Assembly (NCBI RefSeq): GCF_048569485.1
Contig: NC_134357.1
Span: forward strand, 226,643,634-226,707,633
From: Anomaloglossus baeobatrachus
Lineage: Eukaryota; Chordata; Amphibia; Anura; Aromobatidae
DNA: 64,000 nt
Direction of reading: 5' to 3'
Translations under genes and position numbers: made by a program
The notes under the pieces: generated by a model
What the model saw: only the letters and a program-made list of their open reading frames with translations
Told to the model about the DNA's origin: nothing
Database searches by the model: none
In this document: positions 22,479 to 34,075 of the stretch, in pieces
How positions within the stretch are numbered: the first letter of the stretch is position 1
How the letters are laid out: each line of letters begins with the position of its first letter

Positions 22479-23089
22479 CCTAAACCGCAGCCCCTGTGTT
22501 GTCTGAATTCCTACACCTCTGCATCTATATACTACAACCACCATCATCCTCCCCTGGGGCCTAGCTCTACTTGCGGAGAGCCATCACACCTAAGCTGCCC
22601 AATACCACCAGCCCCAGCAGTGAGAGACTTTGCAGCGGCGGATTTACCCATATAGCCGCATACCGCAAGTGACGTCACAAAAAACATTTTTTTTTAATTT
22701 TTTCCTTTGACAAAACCCCTTTTAAGCGACCCCCAGGGTCACGGAACCGGGCAACAGGCACCCCGTGATACGTCCCAGTAAATATAAGACCCGGGACCGA
22801 GTACCTCAAAGCCCTGGGGTGCGTCAGCTTTTTGGCGTTATGAACATGATTGGACTAGACCGGTAACAGGGGGAGACGTGCACCTTATGGACTGTGTTTT
22901 GTGATTGAACTTTTGGAGTTGCCCGCCATTTTGTGTAACAGAAAATAGATACGTCACGCGAAGAGCGGTTGTGAAAAGGGCGCGAAAAGAAGCTCCGCCC
23001 ACGACCCTACTAAGAAGGGGTAGTAACCTGATCCGGAAGCTCCAGTTCCCTGAGAGAGTGGTAAGAGAAAACCAAAGGGGAAGAGAAAA

Positions 23090-24255
23090 TGGAGGCGTAG
23101 GCGATGGGGATGCAGCAGGGCCTGATCCGGGTATGGAAGCGGCAGCGCCCAGAGTGGTGGCACCGATCATGCCAATCCCCCTGCCGTATGTTCCAGGAGC
23201 GGCGTGGCTGCCCCAGTATGATGGTAAACCAGATGCCTTAATCGGGTTCAAGAAGAAAATATGCACTGTATTAGGCCTCTTTCACACATACGTGCCTCCG
23301 GTACGTGTTTGGCAGTTTTTTCACGTACCAGAGACACGTACACCAATGTTACCCTATGGTAACAGGCACATTAACGTAAATCCACACGTGTTTAAAAACG
23401 GCCGACATGTCCACGTATCCTCCGGCATCACGGGTCCCACACGGCCCGCACCCGTACCACACGGATGTAGTGTGGATGTGGTCCCGTGTGACATGTGCCG
23501 GAGAAACACGTGTCATTATTTTAAAATAAAAAAACAAATACTCACCTCCTTCAGCCCTGCAGAATCTTCCGCCGTAAACAGTTGCTGCCGTCCGGCGCTC
23601 ATTATGAGCGTGTTAAGGAGGTGGGCGTGATTTCACGGGCGCTGATCTCCGCCCTTCCGCTCGGCCGGAAGCAGCATCAGCGGGGAGTGGGCGTGGCTGT
23701 AGTCGAAGATCAGTACCCTGGATAGCAGCAAGGACCACGTGAGTATGTAAATTACCGGTTCTCCGTGTGTTATCGCGGATAGCACACGGAAAACACACGT
23801 GGCCCGCACATACTGGAGACACGTACTTACCTAACGCAACACGCAATTAAAATACGTGTCTCGCAGCACGTTCGTGATTTTCACGTGAGTGTGAGAGAGG
23901 CCTTAGACATGTATGCAATAACTGGCAAACAACTGTCCCAGCACAACAGACGCTCTTTAACGAGTGCAGCAGAGCTGGAATTAGAGACCTGGTCAGAAGT
24001 AGACCGCGAATCAGTGAAGACCATCACTGAAAAGTTGAAAATTGCTTTTGAAACCCATACAGAGGCAGAGCTGAGAATGGAATTTTACAATTGCAGGCAG
24101 AGGCCGCAGGACAGTATAAGAGACTATACTCTGAGATTACAAGCAGCATTGCGGACCTTGAAGCATGTAGATCCCATCAATGTCCATGAAAGAATAGAAG
24201 AATCAGTTCAAGTTCCAGAAGAACTACCTATTGTAGGAACCTGTAATCGGTGAAC
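23090..24255 (+). other. Element C gag region (fossil), split by a MITE
   Basis: PYVPGAAWLPQYDGKPDALI matches the gag start of Gypsy B. After the MITE the region continues with alpha-helical capsid-like sequence including LELETWSEVDRESVKTITEK and FYNCRQRPQDSIRDYTLRLQ, the pattern of Gypsy capsids. No zinc knuckle or pol follows. Confidence 0.65.
23274..23902. mobile_element. MITE with TTA target duplication
   Basis: TTA flanks this 629-bp insert (23271-23273, 23903-23905). The terminal inverted repeats are GGCCTCTTTCACACATACGT and GGCCTCTCTCACACTCACGT. The interior is GC-rich with CACGTG-type palindromes and no coding capacity. A 3-bp T-A type target and short inverted ends fit PIF/Harbinger MITEs, though the class is not proven. 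Confidence 0.75.
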
Positions 24256-24752
24256 CTGTTAATCTTACAGTGAGACAAAAGAGTAGCAGGTAATTACCCA
24301 GTCTACCTATAATACATAGGTTCAACCAGAGTACAGACACCAGAGTACAAGAGGGACAAGCTGAGAGACTTGAGTTACGTAGGTCAAGTCGCGTAGCAAC
24401 TTAGGTTAGCCCCCACTCAGACACAGAGAGTAGGTATCAAAGTAAAAAAGTATAAAAAAGGTATCCTAATATAAATAGACTGTAAATAGTAGTGTACAAA
24501 AGGGTGGAGGAACTGGACTTACCCCCATGCACAATAAGTTAGGAAAAGCAAGTTCCTGGGGGTTGTGAGGTAGAAACCAGGGCTCCTAAGCCGAGACACC
24601 CATAGGGAACCATACAAAAATAAGAATGGTTGTAAACTGTAAATGTTAATATGACATTAATTTTGATAAAAATGGACTGGTAGTAGCAAAAACTCTCCAT
24701 TGTAAATAGTTGTACCAGTTGTGCACACTACCAGAGTAATACTGCAGCAAAA
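24256..24752 (+). other. Non-coding middle of element C
   Basis: About 500 bases between gag and the 33-bp minisatellite show no pol motif, no open frame of interest and no recognisable repeat. The sequence is purine-rich with short AAAAAG runs. Confidence 0.5.
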
Positions 24753-24935
24753 TCTTTTGAAGAGGACCTGTATTCTGCAGTAAAGTCTTTTGAAGAGGAC
24801 CTGTATTCTGCAGCAAAGTCTTTTGAACAGGACCTGTATTCTGCAGCAAAGTCTTTTGAACAGGACCTGTATTCTGCAGCAAAGTCTTTTGAAGAGGACC
24901 TGTATTCTGCAACAAAGTCTTTTGAAGAGGAGACC
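24753..24935 (+). repeat. 33-bp minisatellite, about 5.5 copies
   Basis: The unit TCTTTTGAAGAGGACCTGTA plus TTCTGCAGCAAAG is repeated at 24753, 24786, 24819, 24852, 24885 and 24918. The period is a multiple of three, and one frame reads the 11-residue repeat SFEEDLYSAAK (E/Q and A/V/T variants). Differences between units keep that frame. It lies just upstream of the 3' LTR of element C. Confidence 0.85.
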
Positions 24936-25119
24936 AGGGACTCCAGGTTGTGGGCAGCAGAGTGGGTGTCTCACGTAAATATGTTTTATTGAAACGTTTA
25001 AGAAAAATGCCTCCCTTGCATGGGAAGAAAGTTAAAAAGTTTTCTGCAAATTAAAAAATGTGATAATTTGTTGTTTATGTTTGCAGCCCGAAGACGTGCT
25101 GGCATTTACCAAGGGGAAA

Positions 25120-25201
25120 TGTGGCGCCCCTGAGTGTCAGGTGCCACAGGGTACTACATCTAATCCCGGATTCCTGTAAGATCAGTGCCAGTAAACACTA
25201 C

Positions 25202-25233
<32 letters not shown>

Positions 25234-26271
25234 TCCACGCCCTTTTCCCCAGACTGGGTAACAGGCTAGAGATGTACCTGATCTATAGTTACCTATAGGT
25301 AGGGACACATCCAATCCACTAGTCAGAAACCTGGGAGGAGGAGGGGCAAGTCAGTGGAGTGGACGGAAGACGGACATCTTCTCAGATAGTGAAAAGTCAG
25401 ACAGACAGTCAGAAGTTGACGTGCTGACAGAAAGTGTAAAGTGACTACTGAGTAAAAAGGAGTACGGTTGCCAGGGAGAGTACGGTGAGGGTACTCACTG
25501 GACCGATCACCGACGGGGTACAGAGCCCTAGTTCAGAAAGACGCTTTAGGCTCACCTGATAACAATCTGCCTAGTGAGGGGGCCATCACGGACCTTATCG
25601 ACGTTAGTGTCCGGGGCACAACAGTAGAGAGGGAACCTGGGAACGGGGACAGAGGTCTGACCCAAGAGAGGTTCAAGCTGCCTGCAATACGAGCAAGGAT
25701 GGAGACAACAGGAGAGGACCCCAAAAACGTTGCAGGCCACGGGGACCCACCAATTACAGACGGGTGCATGGAAGTAAAGCTCACTAATTCACTACACCGG
25801 CACTGGAACAAAGGGAATACCGGAATGGTAAAGATCTGCACGAGCCAGGTTACAGCAACTCCAAACCAGTGAGTAAAGCACAAGTTAAACCGCAGCCCCT
25901 GTATTGTCTGAATTCTTCCTACACCTCTGCATCTATATTCTACAAGCACCATCATCCTCCCCCGGGGCCTAGCTCTACTTGTGGAGAGCCATCACACCTA
26001 AGCTGCCCAATACCACCAGCCCCAGCAGTGAGAGACTTTGCAGCGGCAGCTTTTCCCATATAGCCGCATACCGCAAGTGGCATCATGAAAAATATGTTAT
26101 TTTTCCCTTGTACAAAACCCCTTTTAAGCGATCCCCTGGGTGACGGAACCGGGCAACGGCCACCCTGTGATACGTCCCAGTAAATATAAGGCCCGGGACC
26201 GAGTACCCCAAAGCCCTGGGGTGCATCAGCTTTTTGGCGTTATGAACATGATTGGACTAGACCCGGTAACA
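25120..26271 (+). mobile_element. Element C 3' LTR (fossil)
   Basis: It starts TGTGGCGCCCCTGAGTGTCA after the purine tract AAGGGGAAA. It includes a (CA)n tract at 25204-25231, and its right part matches the truncated 5' copy. Similarity continues past the primer-binding-like TTGGCGTTATGAACATGATT up to GGTAACA, so either the LTR ends there or the second LTR is followed by a copied piece of leader. Minisatellite resumes at about 26285. Confidence 0.7.
25204..25231 (+). repeat. (CA)n microsatellite
   Basis: About fourteen CA units inside the 3' LTR of element C. Confidence 0.95.
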
Positions 26272-26395
26272 GTGGGTAAACAGGACTAGACCACTGGCCC
26301 CAGCAATGTGTATGCCCATTAGCAGCCCCAGAAAAGAAAGGTAGCGCATATGAGAAGCACCCGTGGAGTGATTCTGAAGTTTAGTTATGGAAATG

Positions 26396-26430
26396 CTCAC
26401 CTTAGGAGGTTGTGCGCCCCCGCACAACCC
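26396..26430 (+). promoter_or_regulatory. Conserved hairpin module of the Penelope group
   Basis: GCTCACCTTAGGAGGTTGTG leads into a stem GGTTGTGC/GCACAACC with a short C-rich loop. The same arrangement (CTCACCTGAAGGGGTTGTGC, loop, CACAACCCC) is at about 2362-2398 in the small Penelope derivative. Shared sequence and structure in elements of different size suggest a function in retroposition or RNA processing; this is inference. Confidence 0.6.
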
Positions 26431-26754
26431 CAGTATTAAGTGTATAAATCCTCCAGCTGAAAGGACTGTCTCCACTGACGTTACCACTGGTGTGGTTGCT
26501 GAGTCCAGGCTTAGTATCGCTCCTGGCTCCTTGAATCCACTGGCACCATGGATCTTGAAGCACCTGTGCGATCCTCCGTCGTCCGGCTGGTTTGTTCAGG
26601 TTAGACCTGGCAGGTTCTTTGCTCTAAGCAGCTCTTCCGAATTCCCTTAGAGGGAGTAGGCATATACGAGGATAGGAGTTTCGGTCTAACAGAGCGCTAT
26701 TAAATGGGCTGCCAGTTTTATAAGATGATTAACTTTAATATTAATATAAGCTCC

Positions 26755-26808
26755 TGTTATTACAATGCGTTTCAGCAAATCCACTGTTGCTTTCCTCAGG
26801 TATAGCAG
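26755..26808 (-). ncRNA. Hammerhead ribozyme motif, left arm of the Penelope element
   Basis: On the minus strand CUGAGGA (26799-26793) fits the CUGANGA box. Stem II is AGCAA/UUGCU with loop CAGUGGAU, then GAAA (26773-26770) and the short stem III string CGCAU. Compared with the right-arm copy (CGCGU) one base of stem III differs, so this copy may be weaker. Confidence 0.7.
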
Positions 26809-27659
26809 GAGCACTTTACATACATTACATTTATAGATGAAAAAAAACCACAAGTAAAACTTCTGGGTGTGCCACGAATTAGGTCATTAAGTCATTTAAC
26901 CCTTTAGGAGCTAAAATCTTAGTATTTAATGTTTTACTATGAGAGCATTATTGGATGAAAAGCTATTATATAAAAACATTAAATAAAACCATTAGATAAG
27001 ATTACAATTAATATGTTTGAAATATTTAAAATATATGCATTTATATAGACACTTATAGGAAATAAAATCTTTATAGTATAAAATATTATATTTCTTATAC
27101 ATACACATATTAGATATCAAGATGAGGGTAATAAAATATACACTTAGAATCTAGTATCATAGCTTAACTATATTATATTGGAAACCCATTTTGAATCTAC
27201 AATTGAAGTTAAAATTCCTTCATATGTCCTCTTTATCATCCGTTATTGTACATGGATCTATTTCTCTTTATTTTAAAAAAAAAAAACACCCTTTACATTC
27301 TCCCTAAATGTAAAAGTTTTTATTTATTTGATGCTTTTTCATCTTTTGATTTTTTCCCTTTTTATGTCAAAAATATATATTATGAACGATATTATAAAGG
27401 TTGTGGGTTATCCCACAGGTAGCACATTGCATCTGCGGTTTGTTTCATCGCGCTGCAGGGGGAAAACCACAGGAGACAATCAGCCGAGACCGCACAAGCG
27501 GTCGATGTCACAAAAAACACTCATGTGCGAATCTGGCAAACCGCACCAGCGATCCGGCGCATCACGCTGCCTACAGGGTCCCCAGCGGCACCTTTTTATA
27601 CAACCATCCCCCTGTCATCATTTAATCTGGTTTTTGTATACCAGGTGAACCACATAAAA

Positions 27660-28172
27660 TTATTGTTTGGCGACATTATCCAGTGTTAAATTATGTCCTT
27701 CTGGGGCTAATGTACCCAGTTTAAAGATCCAGTAGCTTTCTCTTTTAATTAGCTTTGTTAGTGATTGTGGGTCTTTATTATTAATACAATCTATAATTCT
27801 TAGTGTCATTTTACTCTGGTCCCTATTATGCATGGTATTATAGTGTCTTGAGATGCTGTGCAGTGTGTAACCTATTTTTATATTATGTCGGTGTTTATTC
27901 AGTCTTGAATGCATCTCCTGTGTTGTCTGACCTACATATTGAATGCCACATGGGCACTCTATCAGGCAGACTACGTATGTCGATTGACAATTCAATTTAT
28001 GTTTTATTGTGAAGGTTTCTCCCATGGTCCTAGAAGTGAAGGTCCTTGCCCCTTTAGTAATGACATGACAACAGAGGCATTTAGAAGTTCGACACAGATA
28101 ACTCCCCCATAGATTCGGGTTATCCACCCTGGTTGTTAATGGTCTTTTAGATATATTTCTGGGTGCAACCAT
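27660..28172 (-). other. Penelope GIY-YIG endonuclease region (fossil)
   Basis: The C-terminal domain of a Penelope polyprotein. A cysteine-rich linker (CRTSKCLCCHVI) precedes STYVVCLIECPCGIQYVGQT and the following SRLNKHRHNI, the GIY-YIG layout with the conserved Tyr, Gly and Arg of the nuclease fold. In the family this domain nicks the target DNA before reverse transcription. It lies downstream of the RT as usual and ends near the element's coding end, followed by inverted arm sequence. Confidence 0.85.
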
Positions 28173-28199
28173 ATTGCCTAAACTCTTATTTTTCTTATA

Positions 28200-28799
28200 A
28201 ATAATAATAGGTTTATTGTGTAGGTGCTCTGATCAAATGGGGTCACCCCTTAGTATAAACCAATATTTGTTTAGCATCTTTTCAATAAGCGTTCTCGGTT
28301 GACAAAAGGTGGTAACCAAAGTCCATTTTGTTAGTTTCATTTTTCCAACATTTTCTGTAGCATCAGTTTGTTTTGGCCTTATACATATATCTTGAGTAAG
28401 AGGGTTCGTTTTTTTAAAAGCATGTTGTAGTAACTTTTTAGGGTACCCTTTCTCCAAAAAACGTTGTTTGAGGATCTTTGATTCCTTCTCATAGTCCTTA
28501 TCATCCGTACAATTTTTTCGTATTCTTCTATATTGTCCATAAAGATGTTGTGAACCCATCTTGGTAGGTGCCCGCTGTCAAATCTCAAATAACTATTAAC
28601 ATCCACGGATTTAAAATGGGTGGATGTTGTAATCCTCCCTGTTTCATTCAAAGTGACTTGTAGATCCAGATATTGGAAAGTTTTATCTGAATAGGTGGCT
28701 GTGAAGGATAGACCCCATTTATTTCTATTAAGATCCTCCACAAATTATTTTGCCTTCATTAGGGGACCCCTCCAGATTATGAAGAGGTCATCAATGAAA
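28200..28799 (-). other. Penelope RT, C-terminal half (fossil)
   Basis: Starting at the Gypsy insertion point the minus strand reads FIDDLFIIWRG, the RT catalytic box with two Asp. Then follow the Penelope-specific strings YSDKTFQYLDLQVTLNETGR, STHFKSVDVNSYLRFDSGHL and a basic thumb/connector towards the endonuclease. The family signature FLDL...HPNxxK-type block is recognisable. The N-terminal half is at 36243-36659 on the far side of the Gypsy. Confidence 0.8.
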
Positions 28800-29916
28800 T
28801 GTAATGACCAGAGGTCCTATTAAGATCCAGGGAGTCACAGACCGAGACTGAGGCAGAAATGAACAACAGTATTTTACTGAAATGGGGATCAAATTACGGT
28901 GAAATGTAGAATATAATAAGCTCAAAATCCCCTTAAAAACATTACCATTAATAATTTCACACACTAAGCGCTAGCCGAAAATCAATGCACCGATCTCAGA
29001 GATCCCAGTATATGTAAATCACATTTGGGACCCGGAACAAATTTACCTACACGTTAAACTTATCAAACTGGAAAGACGATGTTAATTAGGTGAGGGTGGT
29101 CTGATGGAACCTCTGAGATGGCGCACTGAGTATAACTTATCACAGATAATAATACAATACACTAAATTAATGATGACTATACACTTATCACAGGGATACC
29201 TGGGTATCTCACAACCTATGGTACCATTAAATTCCAATGTAACTTTACACCGGTGTGTTTCCGCGTGGGCTGCAGCAAGTCCAGAATAATAAAAAATAAA
29301 AATAAAAATAAAACTTTGGCGCCAAAAATAAGTACTTATTGCAAAAAAAAGGAAAACAAAGTTTGGCAGCTATCAGCCAATGCCAGAGTCACCTGTCAAG
29401 CACTTTAATTCTGTAGCCTCAGGGTGCAGTCTGAGGATCACTCCTTTCCAGGGCTTGTCAGAATCCTTCCAATGGGGATGACACCGGACGCCGTCTCTCT
29501 TATCGCAGTCACTCACGGCCTTACTGGATATCAATCACTTGCTCTGTCAGGGAGGGAAACATCTCCTCAGCTTCTCCTCAGATGCTCTTTCAGTTGGACC
29601 CAGGTCCGCACAACTGGATCGCTTATCACACAGTGATGTGGTATTGTCTTCGCAATTTCTGTTTCCCTTCACTCTCCTCAGATGCTGTCACTGGCTCTGT
29701 TCACCAACAAGTCTCTTGGTCACCAACCGGGGCATACAACCAACTTTTTCTAAGGCCCATATTGCTTCACCTACTACGTTTTCAAAAAAAAAACCAAACT
29801 CCCTCCTCGCATTTCCTGGATCTCCACAACTACTTCCTGTTTATCGCTCAGACAGACAGGCAGACACTGCAGGGTCCTAATGCTCGCCCTGTATTGTCAT
29901 AGTTCACTCTCTTACA
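28800..29916 (-). mobile_element. 3' LTR of the young Gypsy (fossil)
   Basis: A 1,117-bp copy. The purine-rich GGGGTGGCA tract abuts it on the internal side (29917-29930). It matches the copy at 35111 almost base for base. The block AAATAAAAATAAAAATAAAA lies near its middle. Confidence 0.9.
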
Positions 29917-30255
29917 TGCCACCCCACTAGAGGTTGGCGTCCTCGACATACCTCCCCACTCAAAATCATCCTGTGCGTAGCGCTGAGGGGGTATTCCTGC
30001 CGTAGGTCGAGCGGTTCTCCGAAGGTCCTTCCCAATGGATTCTGTCCCTGAAGGGGCATGAGTCCCTTCAGAAGTGTCATCAGAGGAAAGGCGTGACGCT
30101 GCCGCCTCTTGAAGTGCGACACTCCGTGACCCATTATTCATGTCAGGTGGCTGACTCAAGCCCTCACCCTCGGAAGGACATACCATCGGCTCAACACTCT
30201 TTCCACACAGGTGCAGATCATTCACAGGGGGCAGATAAACAGGCGCAGAGGAGGG

Positions 30256-33200
30256 CTAATCATCAAACTCAAAAACATCAGGAGTACCTGACCCTTGGGA
30301 CACAGCCTCTGGTTCCATAGAAACGGGAGCCACGTCCTCAAACCAGCACCGTTGTAGCATGTTACGGTGAAGATTACGAGTTAGCCCCCCTGCCCCCACG
30401 GGCTCGACCTCATAAACTGGAATCTCAGGGTTCACTCGTCTCTTTATCAGGTATGGGGTCGCCTCCCATCGATCGGCCAGTTTCCCTGTCGGTCGTTTGA
30501 CCCTCACCAACACTCTATCCCCTGGGAAGAAAGGTTCCGTCTGCACAGGCCTCGTGTCCCTATGAGACACCTGATTGAGTCTATTACCCACCACCTGATG
30601 CACCACTCTCAGTCGCCGCTGGTGTTCCCGAACCCATTCAGATGCAGTCCGAGGGGAATCAGAGGAGGGATCTGGCATGTTCAAATCTTCAATATCCCTC
30701 CCGGGTCTCCCAAACATCAACATGTGTGGCGAATAGCCCGTAGTGCTGTGCAATCGATTGTTGTAGGCCCACATTAGTTCAGGGAGGTACTCAGGCCAGT
30801 GGCCCTGCTGCCCTTCCTCTAATGTTCTCATCATCTGTATCAAGGTACGATTGAAATGTTCACAGGCCCCATTTCCTTGGGGATGGTAAGGTGTCGTTCT
30901 TGAATGTGCTATGCCATACAGCCAGCGCAGCTCTTCCATTAGTGTCCCCTGGAAACATGCCCCCTGGTCTGAGTGTATCCTTTACGGACACCCAAACACT
31001 TGGAGAAAATGACGACACACAGCCTTAGCCGCCGACTCCACTGTCTGATCTCTTGTCGGCACTGCCACAGCATATTTAGTGAAGTGGTCTGTCATTACCA
31101 AGCAATAGGAGCACCCAGACGTCGAGTATCCTATCAGGACATAATCAATCATGAGCAATTCCAAGGGGGCAGACGTTTTAATGGTTTGAGTAGGGGACCG
31201 CTGCTCAGGACTCTTACTGAGCCCACAGACCCGACATTGCCGACATGCCTTCGCTACCATCCCTCCCAAGTCAGGGCAATAGAGGATTCGCTGTAACCAC
31301 TGGAGTGTCTTTTCACTACCAAAGTGGGCTCCTTTCTCATGTGCCTCGCGGGCAACCATCGGACCCATCCCTACAGGGATTACCAGTTGGTACCGGTGTT
31401 GCAGCTCAGATGGCAGATACACCTTACGATACAAAAGATCCTGTTCCACACACAACTTATCCCACTGTCGCAATAGTTTAATTCCTTCTGCGGATAGTTG
31501 GGCCTTGTCCTCTGCACTCGGCCAAATCCCATTTTGTACCCAGGTGCGCACTCGCGAGATGTCTGGACACTCGTTCTGATCTTTTGCCCAATCTGATGGC
31601 GTTTTTCCCAGGACACACGGCATCCCTGATGCCACCCCACTTGAATGTACCACACTGCGGAAGATAGGTACCTGCCCCAAGTCAGGGGTCTCTGTGTCCT
31701 CGAGCTGGTCATCAATGCTTTCTCCCCTAAATCCAAGGGGTACCCTCGACAATGCGTCCGCATTACCGTTTTCTCGCCCCGAGCGAAACTTAATCTGATA
31801 ATTAAACTTAGCAAGGCGAGCGACCCATCGCTGCTCCAACGCTCCCAGTTTCGCATTCTCTAAGTGAGCAAGAGGGTTATTATCGGTCATGACCAACACC
31901 TCAGCTCCCGTTAGATACTCAGCAAAGCGCTCCGTCATTGCCCACACCAGGGCTAACAGCTCTAGGCGAAACGAACTATAATTAGCCGGATTGCGCTCAG
32001 TGTCCCTTAAAGACCTGCTGCCATAGGCAATGACCCGCTCCCGGCCATCCTGAATTTGGGCCAGTACCGCCCCCAACCCGTGAAGACTACCGTCAGTGTA
32101 CAACAGGAAAGGGGTATCAAACCTGGCATATGCCAACAAAGGGGCACTCGTTAGGGCGGCTTTCACCTCGTCAAATGCCTTTTGCTGCTGAGGCCCCCAT
32201 TGGATAGGGCGGTTGCGAGGACCCAGCGCCGTCCCTCTTAAAAGTTCATTCAGGGGACCCACTACTTGTGAAAACCTGGGCACAAATCGTCGATAGTACC
32301 CTGCCAATCCCAAGAAAGCCCGCACCTCCCGTAGAGTCTGAGGAGGTGCCCACCCCTGTACCGCTAAGATCTTACTGACTGAGGGTAACACCCCGTCGGG
32401 AGTCACCACATGGCCTAGATACTCTATGCGACTCTTGAACAGCTGACATTTCTTTGGTTTTATCTTTAAGCCATGGCGACTGAGACGTTGGAGCACTTGG
32501 CGCAACTTCTCAAGATGGTCTTCAAATGACGTTCCGAACACCACGATGTCATCTAGATATATCAATACCGATTCAAAATTCAGGTCGCCTAAACAGTGTT
32601 CCATAAGGCGTTGAAAGGTCCCCGGGGCATTACTGAGTCCGAACGGCATCCGGTTGAATTCATAGAGCCCCATTGGTATAACAAATGCTGTCTTTGCCCG
32701 ATCTTTCTCAGCCATTGGTACCTGCCAATATCCACTCGCCAAGTCCAACGTTGAAAAGTATTTGGCCCGTCCTAATGCAGACAGGGACTCCTCAATCCGA
32801 GGCAACGGGTATGCGTCTCGCACAGTGTGCGCGTTTAATTTCCGATAATCCACACAAAATCGGAGGGTCCCATCCTTCTTTCAGACAAGGACAACGGGGG
32901 CAGCCCAGGGACTTTGGCTCTCTCGTATTACTTGATTGTCGAGCATACTGGCGACCATGCCCTTCACCTCTTGATAAAGTGTCGGGGGAATCTGACGATA
33001 ACGTTCTCTAATGGGAGGGGTGTCCCCCATGGGAATCTCATGCTCAATCGTCGGTGAACACCCGAAGTCTTCTGCATGTCGCGAGAAGGTCTCTTCATGT
33101 TCCCACACGACCCTCTCCAACTGTTCTAGTTGCACGGAAGTCAGTTCCTCCCGATCTACTCCCATCTGATCCATGATCACACGACCATTCCATTCTTTGG

Positions 33201-33507
33201 TAGGAGATTCAGGCCCTGCTACTTCGACCGCATATGTCCAGGATGACTGTGGGTCTGGCCGCAATTCAAACACCGCTTTGTCAGACATCTTCCCCTTTGG
33301 CACGAACAGTTCAGCTAGGATGGTCCCAGCAGGATTGGTAATAGCCTCCTCCAACACGTTAATGCATCTGACTGGCACCCGTCCATTCTTCACAATCGTC
33401 AGAGACCGGGCCACATGCACCTTGGCACAAGAGGACTTCTCTGGGGCTGGCTCAAGTAATACCTCAAGTCCATTCAGCCTCTGCGCCGCCCCCACTGGCA
33501 ACATCAA
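30256..33507 (-). other. Young Gypsy pol region: RT, RNase H, integrase (fossil)
   Basis: From 5' to 3' on the minus strand come RT with DAYPLPRIEESLSALGRAKY, FSTLDLASGYWQVPM, MPFGLSNAPGTFQRLMEHCL and catalytic YLDDIVVFGTS. RNase H follows with PFLLYTDGSLHGLGAVLAQ and DNNPLAHLENAKLGALEQRW. Integrase has the HHCC-like and core strings SGCSYCLVMTDHFTKYAVAV and RTTPYHPQGNGACEHFNRTL, and a C-terminal GPY/F-type region (FPGDRVLVRVKRPTGKLADR). It works as one polyprotein in the family. It is broken at about three or four places overall. Confidence 0.85.
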
Positions 33508-33663
33508 GAGTTCCTCCTGTCAGGGCGCCAGTGAAATCGTGGTCCGTGATGGCACTCGGACAAGGCCCACCCGGCCCCCAGGGACTGCACTTTTCAGCAG
33601 ATCACAGTTCAGCACTAGGCGGTGTAACATTCTCTGTGTCGGTCGGTGACCTGTAGCACGAGT

Positions 33664-34020
33664 TCAGTAACGGGGTCCCTCACGGGTATACATCTGATGA
33701 TTTAGATCTCGCAGAATGTTCATTCCCAGTGTCACTTCCATCCCTCTTCTAGGGGGGTGGTCCACCAGCACTACCCCTTTCTGACCCAGCTCTTGACCAA
33801 ACATTTTCAGTCTCATCCACACGATCCCTTTCACCGTCAGCTGGCCATTGTTAGCGGCAGTAAGTCTTATCATTCGATCATCTTCGGGAACCACTAATTG
33901 ACTGAAGTATTTCTCGAAAACTTCTAGAGGCATAATGGTACATTCAGATCCCGTATCAACCAAGCAATTCATCTTCCGTCCTTCAAATTCTGCTTCTAAG
34001 ACTGGACTCCATGCAAACAA
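33664..34020 (-). other. Young Gypsy protease region (fossil)
   Basis: A retropepsin-like domain of about 118 residues with MNCLVDTGSECTIMPLEVFE, holding the DTG active-site triad, and a second half ending ILRDLNHQMYT. It lies between gag and RT as in other Gypsy elements. Confidence 0.8.
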
Positions 34021-34075
34021 ATCTTGCTCATTCCATTGGGGGCTTTGTGAGGGGGGGCCGCTGCGAATTGCCCCC

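Larger units (their letters stand above)
22480..26271 (+). mobile_element. Gypsy-type element C: gag only, non-autonomous, fossil
   Basis: A left-truncated 5' LTR (about 22480-22830) is followed by primer-binding-like TTGGCGTTATGAACATGATT, a leader with GCCCGCCATTTTGTG, a gag region split by a MITE (23274-23902), about 0.85 kb without genes and a complete 3' LTR (25120-26271). No protease, RT or integrase is seen. The LTR copies differ by some 5-6% where they overlap, so it is older than the elements at 15561 and 28800. It is broken, and presumably depended on a related full Gypsy. Confidence 0.7.

Noticed and set aside
22905-23630. A 241-codon open frame as a possible host gene
   Set aside because: Its first part is LTR-element leader and gag, and the rest runs into a MITE whose ends and TTA duplication are visible.
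24753-24935. Short direct repeats resembling a CRISPR array
   Set aside because: The 33-bp units are contiguous without spacers; it is a minisatellite.
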